From Ferruginibacter sp. (GTDB taxonomy: Bacteria > Bacteroidota > Bacteroidia > Chitinophagales > Chitinophagaceae), in the NCBI GenBank assembly GCA_025963635.1, contig JAOQAK010000066.1:1-32105 (forward strand): a DNA stretch of 32,105 bases, in the 5' to 3' direction. The first letter of the stretch is position 1. The number at the start of each line of letters is the position of its first letter. A model generated the notes under the pieces. It did no database searches. It was not told the origin of the DNA and worked only from the letters and a program-made list of their open reading frames with translations. Made by a program: the position numbers and the translations under genes. This document shows, piece by piece, positions 25,241 to 32,105 of this stretch.

Positions 25241-26302
25241 CTATGCGGCTTTCGAGTTTACCTGCTTCCCCACACCACATACTTCATGAATGAACTTCAG
25301 TTTTTCTATCACGGGTGCAGAAACTATAAAAGGGTAAAAATCTGCATGGCCCATGCTCCTGTTCAGACTGTTTACGGCAAAAGTTAAAGGAAACCAGGTA
25401 TTGATAATGGCGTCAAAATCAGTCATGGTATATGGATCATGATCCACTTCGGTTTGCATTTCGCTTCGGTGAATACCTATCCCGAACGACCAGGCTGTTT
25501 CAAGGGTATCCATTAGGTGCATATAGTGCGCCCAGCTCTCTGCCCAATCTTCCCATGGGTGCGAAGAGGCATACGGGCTAATGAAGAAACTGTTCCAGTT
25601 GGGCTGAATGCCGTGTTGGTAATAAAGGGCGAGCGCCTGCTCATAATCCCTTTCTTCATTTCCGAAGAGTTGCCTGAATTTTTCGACGTTCGGACTGTCC
25701 TTAATCAATACATCCCAATAATAATGGCCAATTTCGTGGCGAAAATGCCCCAGCAAAGTGCGGTACTTTTCTCCCAGGTGCAGCTTATTGCGTACGAGTT
25801 CTCCTTCATCTGCTTCTTCGATATTCAATGTGATCACACCATTGTCATGGCCCGTCATCACCCGCTCTGTAGAAGAAATATTGCCAATAAAGTCGAATGC
25901 AATGCCTCCCGTTTCATCCACACTTTTCTTTGCTTTAACCGGAAGGCGTAATCGTATCAGTGAATATACCAAACGATGTTTGGCTATTTCAATGCGTTGC
26001 CATTTCTGCACATTTATTTGAGAAGAAAGTTCAGGGATGGTTCGGTTTAACTCACAGGCGATACAAAATTGAGAAGTTTGGGCAACCGGTACCAGCCAGT
26101 TACAGGTACCATGAACCGCATTGGCACAGTATCGGTACAGCTCGTTTTTGTTGTCGACTGAGGAGTATCCATTGATGTTATTATCCAACGCAATGAGATT
26201 GAATTGGCCAACTTCAAAACCAACTACATGTTTGCAATTGAGACAGGTAGAATTTTCGAAATAGAGTGGACTTTTGCAATTGGTGCAAGTATATAATTTC
26301 AT
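25241..26302 (-). CDS. Zinc-ribbon putative metallopeptidase
   Basis: A 353-residue cytoplasmic protein. The N-terminus is a zinc ribbon with Cys6, Cys9, Cys20 and Cys23 (CTNC...CLNC). Residues ~80-340 are a putative zinc metallopeptidase with HEIGHYYWD at 189-197 (HExxH, ligands H189 and H193, catalytic E190). A downstream EDWAESWAHYMHLMDTLE segment probably supplies the third ligand. The family is uncharacterised as far as I know and is often found beside transglutaminase and ATP-grasp/alpha-E genes. It is the third gene of the minus-strand set and would be positioned to trim or remove a peptide made by the neighbouring ligases. That role is inference from context. Confidence 0.88.
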   Translation of the reverse strand: MKLYTCTNCKSPLYFENSTCLNCKHVVGFEVGQFNLIALDNNINGYSSVDNKNELYRYCANAVHGTCNWLVPVAQTSQFCIACELNRTIPELSSQINVQKWQRIEIAKHRLVYSLIRLRLPVKAKKSVDETGGIAFDFIGNISSTERVMTGHDNGVITLNIEEADEGELVRNKLHLGEKYRTLLGHFRHEIGHYYWDVLIKDSPNVEKFRQLFGNEERDYEQALALYYQHGIQPNWNSFFISPYASSHPWEDWAESWAHYMHLMDTLETAWSFGIGIHRSEMQTEVDHDPYTMTDFDAIINTWFPLTFAVNSLNRSMGHADFYPFIVSAPVIEKLKFIHEVCGVGKQVNSKAA

Positions 26303-26353
26303 TGAGCGATGCTTTTTTCAACACATTATTCAATAACTATTCCAAAGGAGAAG

Positions 26354-26388
26354 GTCGATCGTCAATGGTCAATGGTCAATAGTCAACA
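26354..26388. repeat. Heptamer tandem array A (GTCAATG type)
   Basis: Five consecutive 7-base units, GTCGATC, GTCAATG, GTCAATG, GTCAATA and GTCAACA, occupy 26354-26388 between the peptidase start (26302) and the transglutaminase stop (26486). The period is exactly 7 with drift in the last bases of each unit. Not a CRISPR: there are no spacers. Confidence 0.85.
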
Positions 26389-26478
26389 CCACATCAAGGT
26401 CGTTTATTCAAAAGAAATATAAACAGGTGCTTTTAACAAATCCGTCTGGAGTCTTCATGAATCCAAAAGTGAGTTGTT

Positions 26479-26500
26479 TGACAATTCACGATTCACGATC
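26479..26500. repeat. Heptamer array B overlapping the transglutaminase stop codon
   Basis: Read on the minus strand the end of the transglutaminase gene is built from heptamers AATCGTG, AATCGTG, AATTGTC. The stop codon TGA (26488-26486) and the last codons (DRES) fall inside the repeat, so the C-terminal residues of the protein come from repeat DNA. Confidence 0.65.
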
Positions 26501-27388
26501 CTGGATGCCCTCCCACACCCGTTTAACATCAACCGACACCTGCAGATCATGGCTGCCACTGCTCATAATTACTCCCCTGAGTGGGGTGATATCTGCATAA
26601 TCCCTTCCCCATCCAATGGTAATGTGTCGCTCGGAAGGGATCATATTATTAGTGGGATCAAAATCCACCCAGCCACTATCGGGCAAATACACCGAAAACC
26701 AGGCATGAGATGCATCTACCCCGATAAGCTTTACTACACCGGGTGGAGGAATCGTTTCAATATAGCCGCTTACATATCTTGCCGGTAATCCCAATGAACG
26801 CAGGCAGGCGATGGCAAGATGCGCAAAATCCTGGCAAACCCCTTTACGCTCCCTCATCACTACTGATAGTGGAGTTGAAATGGTGGTAAACCCGGATTGG
26901 AATTTAAAATCTGTAAAGATGCGGGTCATCAAATTTTTTGCCCCTTGAAATAAAGACATTCCGGCTGGGAAAGATTCCTTAGCATATGCCGCAATTGCCT
27001 CATCTGCCATGGTCATCTGTGTAGCGGCGATAAATTGTTTTACATCCAACAGTTCGGGCGTTAGTGTATGTGTTAGCCTGCAAACTTCTTCCCAGGAAAC
27101 AAGATCATTTTTCGGCAGCCTTTCTTTTGCCGGCGCTAATTTTTCAATTTCTGAAAGCACATGCACACTCAGCTTTTTGTGCTCTTTTTCAATAGTGAAA
27201 TACACGAGCTTGTTGCCGTAAAAGTCTTCGTATTCTACCAACACTTCCGGCTCAGGGGAAATGGTTACCACAGATCTTTTGCAAAACTGTTTGTTGGTGC
27301 TGCGGGGTATCAGCCGGATGATATTATGGCAAAGGCTTACCGGCACCTGGTATGTATAGTCAGTTTTATGAAGGATCTTATGATACAT
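26486..27388 (-). CDS. Transglutaminase-like protein (second copy of the system)
   Basis: With the ATG at 27388 the protein has 300 residues and begins MYHKILHKTDYTYQVPVSLC, the usual beta-strand start of this family. The open frame continues to 27616, but the extra part runs through a heptamer array and the end of the preceding gene, so it is rejected. Triad residues are Cys185 (KGVCQDFAHL), His228 (DASHAWFSVY) and Asp244 (VDFDPTNN). No signal peptide is present. It belongs to the bacterial transglutaminase/protease fold; members may cleave or form isopeptide or peptide bonds, and none of this subgroup has a known substrate that I am aware of. It follows the ATP-grasp/alpha-E gene by 94 bases and precedes the zinc peptidase. 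Confidence 0.9.
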   Translation of the reverse strand: MYHKILHKTDYTYQVPVSLCHNIIRLIPRSTNKQFCKRSVVTISPEPEVLVEYEDFYGNKLVYFTIEKEHKKLSVHVLSEIEKLAPAKERLPKNDLVSWEEVCRLTHTLTPELLDVKQFIAATQMTMADEAIAAYAKESFPAGMSLFQGAKNLMTRIFTDFKFQSGFTTISTPLSVVMRERKGVCQDFAHLAIACLRSLGLPARYVSGYIETIPPPGVVKLIGVDASHAWFSVYLPDSGWVDFDPTNNMIPSERHITIGWGRDYADITPLRGVIMSSGSHDLQVSVDVKRVWEGIQDRES

Positions 27389-27390
27389 TT

Positions 27391-27425
27391 GTTGGTGGTT
27401 GAAGGTTGATGGTTGAAGGTTTAGG
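27391..27425. repeat. Heptamer tandem array C abutting a start codon
   Basis: Five 7-base units on the plus strand, GTTGGTG, GTTGAAG, GTTGATG, GTTGAAG and GTTTAGG, end two bases from the ATG of the second transglutaminase (27388, minus strand). In message orientation the leader therefore reads CCTAAAC CTTCAAC CATCAAC with two further units directly before AA-ATG, replacing any ordinary ribosome-binding region. Confidence 0.85.
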
Positions 27426-27482
27426 GCGATGGCACCTATCAACAATGATGTAATTTCTTTGAACTTACACTCCTTACCGCAC

Positions 27483-30029
27483 TTAAGCAATAGGCTTGTC
27501 TCCGGATTGATCGGATGAAAATAATTGCTTCTGCGATTGGGCGTGTTTGAAATAGGTTTTGGTAATGGCGTTTTGTATATCTGACAATAGCTTGTATATG
27601 TTGGAAAGAAAATCATCCAATTGCAAATATTGGGTCGTTGCCTGGTCTAATATCGATAACTGCTCTTTATTGGCAAGTTTTAGTAAATCATATGCCTCCG
27701 CTACCAATAAGTCGTGCGCCTGTGCAGACTGGTCCGTTGTTGGTTTTGGAAGGTTCGCAAGGTTCTTTTTCAACCTATCCAGCTGGTATATCAAGGATCT
27801 GGGATTGCTTGCGTCAAAAATCATCAGTTCAAGCACCAACGGCAACTGTAACAGCGACCTGTATTTGTAACGGAAGTTCACCAGGCCTTCGTTGCTTGTG
27901 AGCACTGCTTCCTGCAAATTGTATTCTACCTGGTCATCATATTTGTTTACTAATGTGGCCCGCAGCATACTGGTTAATAAGAGGCACTGTTCAATTTTTC
28001 TGCCCATATCCATCATGATCCATCCCTGTTCCCTCGAAATGCTTTCCCTGTTCATGCCGATAAATGCAACCACCGACGTAACCAGGCTATCCAGCAGGTG
28101 CTGCATTTTTAAAAACCCGGGAACGGGCACACCCTTTAAAACGGCCCATTCCTCTTCCATGCCCCGTAAAACCCGCCAGGTATCGGTTGACCAATGATCC
28201 CGTGCAGCATGAACCGCCCGTAAGAACAGGTTGAAATCATATTTCAAACTCCCTTCTCTTGTTTCATTGAATAGGATATCAGTGATTTCTCCCCATGGCT
28301 TCCTGAGCGTTTCTTCATCGGCATCGATAAAGCCCGGGTAGGTAAAAGTATAATGAGTAAGCGCCTTTAGTAAAATTTCTTCTGTTTGTAAATCATTTTC
28401 CATCATCAGCTTGTTTCCCCCGGCAATGAATTGTATCACTGTCCGGTGAAAACGTGCATTTCCCAGCAGTCGTTCGGTATAGCGGCCTACCCAGAAAAGG
28501 TTTTCGGCGGTATGACTGGGCAGCACGCCTTTTGCGGGAACGAGCACGGTATCGGCCTGCTTTTTTGGAACGATCAAAGCAGCGGCAGGCTCCGGCGATA
28601 TGATCCAGGTATCCTTGCTATTACCGCCCGATTGGTTGGAAACAATAAAGCTTAGTGCATCAGGAGAATTTCTGCTTAAGCCACCAGCCATAGCGGTATA
28701 ACTGTAGCCGTTGCTTACCAAAAATCCGCGGAATATTGTTTTACGGGGTTCAATTTTACCATTTACCAGTGAAGGCGTAGAACTTAAACCGATCTTCTCC
28801 TGCCCCACATAAAGAAAGGGATTTTGGATGATCTGCTGTTTTAAAAGATTCATCTGCGCCTGCGACAAACTTGCGCCATCCACCGAAGTGCTCCTGCTGG
28901 TGCCGCGGTAAATTCGCTTAATAACGAGTGATTGGATATTACTCAAAACGTATTTCATCTCTTTTGGCTGTCCGCACCACCACGAAGCGATAGTGGGCAT
29001 CAAAAGCCCTGTGCCAAAAAAGTATTTGGAAATATTTTGCAGGAAGGGCATTAGTCCGGGGTTTTCGAGAATACTGCTCCCCGGCGGGTTGGCGATGCTT
29101 ACATTTCCCCTGCGCATCACCTGTAATAAACCCGCTATACCTAATTGAGAATTTTCTTTTAATTCCAGCGGATCACAATATTCGTCATCGATGCGGCGAA
29201 TGATCACATCTACTTTCTCCAGCCCGCTAAGTGTTTTCAGCCATACAAAATTATTTTTGACCATCAGGTCGCTTCCCTGTACCAGTGTATAACCAAGCTG
29301 TGAAGAAAGATAAGAATGTTCAAAATAAGTTTCATTGCCGGGGCCGGGAGTGAGTATTACAATTCCGGGATTTTGATGATGGCGAGATCCTAACTCATTC
29401 AAAGAATTTCGGAGGGTATCAAACCAGGGAGTAATGTGCCTTACTTTTAAACCACTGAACAACTCGGGAAGCACACGTGTCATCACGTTCCTGTTTTCCA
29501 AAGCATAACCCGATCCGGAAGGAGCCTGCGTGCGGTCGCTGATGATCCATAATTTCCCATCGGGGCTGCGGGCAAGATCGGCGGAATATAATAGCAGGCT
29601 GTGTTTTCCGGGCAATTTGATGCCTGCGCATTGCCTCAGAAAGCCGGTATGATTGTAAATGAGTTCCAGGGGAAGAATGCCATTTTTTATTAATTTTTGA
29701 TCCCCATAAATATCCTGTAGCAATAAATTCAGCAGTTCGGCCCTTTGTATAAGCGCGGCTTCTGTTTTCTCCCATTCATCTTTACTGATCAGGAAGGGAA
29801 TGGCATCTACATTCCAGTCGCGATTGATTACGGAGCTATCGTTATAGGTGTTATAGGTAACCCCATTTTCCTTCAGCAGTCTTGAAATTTCATTATTCCG
29901 GTTTTGTATTTCCAACTTCCCCATTCGATTAAATGACTCAAAAAAAGCAGTCCAATGCGGACGGAGGTTTCCATCTTTCCCCAGCATTTCATCATACGAA
30001 TATTGATTTCCCAAATAATCCTGCAGCAT
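27483..30029 (-). CDS. Circularly permuted ATP-grasp ligase fused to alpha-E domain
   Basis: An 848-residue cytoplasmic fusion. Residues ~1-480 match the circularly permuted type-2 ATP-grasp family: SDRTQAPSGSGYALENR (DRT at 165-167), VDVIIRRIDDEYCDPLEL and NVSIANPPGSSILENP are its conserved nucleotide and metal-binding segments. Residues from about 503 (LPSHTAENLFWVGRYTERLL) to about 825 are the all-helical alpha-E domain, usually encoded by a separate neighbouring gene; here the two are one protein. ATP-grasp enzymes ligate a carboxylate to an amine through an acyl phosphate, so amide or peptide bond formation is expected, with unknown substrates. It is first in the minus-strand set followed by transglutaminase and zinc peptidase. 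Fusion of the pair supports a direct physical partnership. Confidence 0.92.
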   Translation of the reverse strand: MLQDYLGNQYSYDEMLGKDGNLRPHWTAFFESFNRMGKLEIQNRNNEISRLLKENGVTYNTYNDSSVINRDWNVDAIPFLISKDEWEKTEAALIQRAELLNLLLQDIYGDQKLIKNGILPLELIYNHTGFLRQCAGIKLPGKHSLLLYSADLARSPDGKLWIISDRTQAPSGSGYALENRNVMTRVLPELFSGLKVRHITPWFDTLRNSLNELGSRHHQNPGIVILTPGPGNETYFEHSYLSSQLGYTLVQGSDLMVKNNFVWLKTLSGLEKVDVIIRRIDDEYCDPLELKENSQLGIAGLLQVMRRGNVSIANPPGSSILENPGLMPFLQNISKYFFGTGLLMPTIASWWCGQPKEMKYVLSNIQSLVIKRIYRGTSRSTSVDGASLSQAQMNLLKQQIIQNPFLYVGQEKIGLSSTPSLVNGKIEPRKTIFRGFLVSNGYSYTAMAGGLSRNSPDALSFIVSNQSGGNSKDTWIISPEPAAALIVPKKQADTVLVPAKGVLPSHTAENLFWVGRYTERLLGNARFHRTVIQFIAGGNKLMMENDLQTEEILLKALTHYTFTYPGFIDADEETLRKPWGEITDILFNETREGSLKYDFNLFLRAVHAARDHWSTDTWRVLRGMEEEWAVLKGVPVPGFLKMQHLLDSLVTSVVAFIGMNRESISREQGWIMMDMGRKIEQCLLLTSMLRATLVNKYDDQVEYNLQEAVLTSNEGLVNFRYKYRSLLQLPLVLELMIFDASNPRSLIYQLDRLKKNLANLPKPTTDQSAQAHDLLVAEAYDLLKLANKEQLSILDQATTQYLQLDDFLSNIYKLLSDIQNAITKTYFKHAQSQKQLFSSDQSGDKPIA

Positions 30030-30515
30030 AGAAGCGCAATGTAGATTTAAAGCATGAATAATTGTTTATACAGCAAAATTTTGAAGGTGCGGAGATTAAA
30101 AGTACTAAATAATCCAACCCGTGATGTTCAGTGCTGCTTTTGAGTGAATTACGAATATTATACTATTTTATAAATCGTTTGAATTCGAGGGAAGTTGAAC
30201 TGTGAAACCGTCACAGACGGAGCTTTCTTATTATTGTTTGAAAGCTCCAATAGCCAAGCAACTGTAATCATGCAATCTGGATTGACAATTACCCGGTTGA
30301 TTCTCGCAATCTGGATGTTGCCATTTGAACGGGTACATCAGTGGCCAAATAAATTTAAAACTTAGTAGTTTTATAGAAATAATTTCGAAAGAACGGTACA
30401 TCTTTGCACCCACAAAAAATGCGTGCTGGTGGCGAGCAATACCCGGTCTTATTTCTCCAATTCTCTCCTGTGTCAGATGTACCCTCCGGCGCTAATTTTA
30501 TAAATTTAATAAACT
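30030..30515. other. Intergenic region between divergent ATP-grasp and fabF genes
   Basis: No gene is supported in these 486 bases. They contain a 9-bp hairpin (GGAGCTTTC 30219-30227 with GAAAGCTCC 30240-30248), a smaller one beside it (CTGTGA 30200-30205 with TCACAG 30211-30216), and a direct repeat GCAATCTGGAT at 30272-30282 and 30306-30316. TACATCTTTGCACCC at 30397-30411 resembles the -7 region of Bacteroidota promoters, though with wider spacing than TAnnTTTG, and would leave a ~105-base leader before fabF. A minus-strand open frame at 30231-30413 has no protein-like features. Confidence 0.45.
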
Positions 30516-31778
30516 ATGGAAAAAAGTCAGGTTTTACAAAGAGTGGTCATTACAGGTATGGGCGCATTAACGCCCATCGGAAATAACGCAAAAGATTTTT
30601 GGCAGGGATTGATCAGCGGAACCAGCGGAGCAGCGCCCATTACAAAATTCAATGCCGCCAAGTTCAAAACAAAATTTGCCTGTGAACTGAAAAATTTTGA
30701 CATACATCATTTTATTGAGAAGAGTGAAGCGAGAAGGTACGACCCCTATACACAATATGCATTGGTAGCGGTGGAAGAAGCGGTGAAGCATGCAGGCATT
30801 AATTTCGACAATCTCAACCGTAACCGCATTGGCGTAATTTGGGGTAGCGGCAACGGGGGTATACAAACCTTCCAGGAGCAGGTAGCGGAATTTGCAAAAG
30901 GAGACGGAACACCGAGGTTCAATCCATTCTTCATTCCGAAAATGATTGTTGATATTGCATCGGGTATCATCTCGATTAAATATGGTCTTCGCGGCGTAAA
31001 TTTTACAACCGTATCCGCATGTGCCACTTCCAATACTGCCATCATCGATTCGTTTAATCATATCCGCTGGGGAAAGGCCGACATGATTATCACCGGCGGT
31101 TCTGAAGCGGCGGTTAATGAAACTGCTGTTGGTGGCTTTAATGCATCAAGAGCCTTGTCGACCCGGAACGATGATCCGGCAACGGCGTCCCGGCCTTTTG
31201 ATATCAGCAGGGATGGTTTTGTGATGGGTGAGGGAGCAGGTGCATTGGTGCTGGAAAGCTATGATCATGCCATCAAAAGAAATGCAACCATTCTTGCAGA
31301 AGTAGTTGGCGGCGGAATGACCGCAGATGCTTACCATTTAACTGGTACTCATCCCGATGGCGAAGGCGCTTACCTCGGTATGCTGGAAGCAATGAATGAA
31401 GCAGGAATACAAGCGTCGGACATTGATTATCTCAATGTACATGCAACTTCTACGCCAATGGGAGACACCAGCGAATTGAAAGCAGTTGCAAGGGTTTTTG
31501 AGCCGAACACGACATTAAATATAAGCGCCACCAAATCAATGACAGGCCATCTGTTAGGGGCAGCAGGTGCTATTGAAGCAATTGCCTGCATCAATGCCAT
31601 CAGGGAAGGGATTATTCCCCCCACCATCAACACCAAAGAAGTTGAGCCGGCATTTGCAGATAAATTCAATCTTACCCTCGGAAAGGCAGTACACAAAACG
31701 GTTAATTATGCCATGAGCAACACTTTTGGTTTTGGCGGGCACATTGCGACGAGTCTTTTTAAGAAATTTGAAGGGTAG
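30516..31778 (+). CDS. fabF: Beta-ketoacyl-ACP synthase II type (FabF-like)
   Basis: A 420-residue thiolase-fold condensing enzyme that extends acyl-ACP with malonyl-ACP in fatty acid synthesis. The catalytic triad is Cys169 (TVSACATSN), His309 (NVHATSTPMGD) and His345 (KSMTGHLLGAAG), in the order and spacing of KAS I/II. The N-terminus VVITGMGALTPIGNNAKDFW and the C-terminal NTFGFGGHIATSLF are also family-typical, and the length matches FabF. No acpP, fabG or rnc lies next to it, so it may be a second, non-housekeeping copy, or the housekeeping one separated from its usual neighbours; this cannot be decided from the window. Confidence 0.92.
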   Translation: MEKSQVLQRVVITGMGALTPIGNNAKDFWQGLISGTSGAAPITKFNAAKFKTKFACELKNFDIHHFIEKSEARRYDPYTQYALVAVEEAVKHAGINFDNLNRNRIGVIWGSGNGGIQTFQEQVAEFAKGDGTPRFNPFFIPKMIVDIASGIISIKYGLRGVNFTTVSACATSNTAIIDSFNHIRWGKADMIITGGSEAAVNETAVGGFNASRALSTRNDDPATASRPFDISRDGFVMGEGAGALVLESYDHAIKRNATILAEVVGGGMTADAYHLTGTHPDGEGAYLGMLEAMNEAGIQASDIDYLNVHATSTPMGDTSELKAVARVFEPNTTLNISATKSMTGHLLGAAGAIEAIACINAIREGIIPPTINTKEVEPAFADKFNLTLGKAVHKTVNYAMSNTFGFGGHIATSLFKKFEG

Positions 31779-31790
31779 CATAAATTACAA

Positions 31791-31821
31791 AACCTCACAG
31801 GTTTTAAAAACCTGTGAGGTT
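31791..31821. repeat. Palindromic intergenic repeat, copy 2
   Basis: AACCTCACAGG and CCTGTGAGGTT form a perfect 11-bp stem around TTTTAAAAA. It lies 12 bases after fabF and 28 bases before the stop of the convergent GH94 gene, where it could act as a shared transcription end. The same core occurs at 17910-17942. Confidence 0.85.
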
Positions 31822-31849
31822 GGCGATCTTATTACTTACACGATAATTG

Positions 31850-32105
31850 CTAAACAGTAAATTTCACAATCACTTCGTGGGGCGCTCCATCATCCACTAA
31901 AAGAATACTGTTTCCCGCCTGTTCATTTCCATCATAAATTACCTTAACGGGTTCAACATTTCCGCCGCTTACCTGCTGGTATTGTATGTTGAATAAACTC
32001 GTTTTATAACGATAACGAATCTTTACAGAATCCCATTCAGGCGGTATACAGGGTTTAAAGCGTAGTGTTAAACCTTCCTTTTTTAGTCCGATAAAAGAAT
32101 CAATG
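31850..32105 (-). CDS. C-terminal end of a glycoside phosphorylase, probable GH94
   Basis: The last 84 residues of a minus-strand gene whose start lies beyond the window; stop TAG at 31852-31850. The frame reads FIGLKKEGLTLRFKPCIPPE, then WDSVKIRYRYKTSLFNIQYQ, and ends ILLVDDGAPHEVIVKFTV. This pattern (LxxDPCIPxxW...YRY..T.Y.I......LVDDG.H.V.V) is the C-terminal beta-sandwich of GH94 enzymes such as cellobiose, chitobiose and cyclic beta-1,2-glucan-related phosphorylases. The specific substrate cannot be told from this end. It is convergent with fabF, with a palindromic repeat between them. Confidence 0.75.
   Translation of the reverse strand, partial: IDSFIGLKKEGLTLRFKPCIPPEWDSVKIRYRYKTSLFNIQYQQVSGGNVEPVKVIYDGNEQAGNSILLVDDGAPHEVIVKFTV

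Noticed and set aside
26354..26500. Possible CRISPR array
   Set aside because: Units are 7 bases and directly adjacent with no spacers, and no cas genes are present.
27389..27616. N-terminal 76-residue extension of the second transglutaminase
   Set aside because: It reads through the heptamer array and into the 3' end of the preceding gene; homologous sequence starts at MYHKILHKTDYTY.
30231..30413. Minus-strand 60-codon open frame
   Set aside because: It overlaps the hairpin and direct repeats and shows no protein-like features.

Overview
The window looks like a chromosomal piece of a Bacteroidota bacterium, most plausibly from the Chitinophagaceae. Reasons: low to mid G+C, start codons without Shine-Dalgarno leaders, fragments of SusD and of a hybrid two-component sensor, large VCBS/UnbV lipoproteins, the two-subunit methylmalonyl-CoA mutase, and intergenic palindromes of the 'CCTCACAGG...CCTGTGAGG' type. 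The assignment rests on protein character and gene set, not on a marker gene.

Positions 1-5000 hold the methylmalonyl-CoA branch of propionate/succinate metabolism. On the minus strand, in order of transcription, are a short NhaD antiporter relic, the epimerase (mce), the small mutase subunit (mutA) and the large subunit (mutB, cut by the window edge). The mutase chaperone GTPase meaB lies divergently on the plus strand. After meaB come an unusual long-range inverted repeat and a type II NADH dehydrogenase (5092-6357).

Positions 6600-17840 look like the surviving enzyme end of a polysaccharide utilisation locus. The first 70-odd codons of a hybrid two-component sensor run directly into the last ~135 codons of a SusD-like protein in another frame, so most of the sensor, any susC and most of susD are missing. 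A good terminator follows. Downstream, all on the plus strand and all exported, are a 1193-aa VCBS/UnbV lipoprotein, a GH27 alpha-galactosidase, a PQQ-type sugar dehydrogenase fused to cytochrome c, a clan GH-A (GH30-like) glycosidase and an AGE-family sugar epimerase. Together they suggest extracytoplasmic cleavage, epimerisation and oxidation of sugars.

Positions 18000-21200 hold a small exported protein of unknown function, a K+/H+ antiporter (GTG start), an unknown exported membrane protein and an unknown exported protein broken by a one-base frameshift in a C5 run.

Positions 21578-30029 carry the most interesting system. Its genes are a transglutaminase fused to a DUF2126 glutamine-synthetase-like ligase (plus strand) and, convergent to it, a circularly permuted ATP-grasp/alpha-E fusion, a second transglutaminase and a zinc-ribbon metallopeptidase. 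Comparative genomics has proposed this gene set as a peptide-ligation or peptide-tagging pathway, but its substrate is unknown as far as I am aware. Three different 7-bp tandem repeat arrays surround the second transglutaminase gene, one ending two bases from its start codon and one containing its stop codon. A separate long inverted repeat lies between the convergent halves of the system.

The window closes with a beta-ketoacyl-ACP synthase (fabF type), a palindrome that also occurs at 17910, and the C-terminal end of a probable GH94 glycoside phosphorylase on the minus strand.
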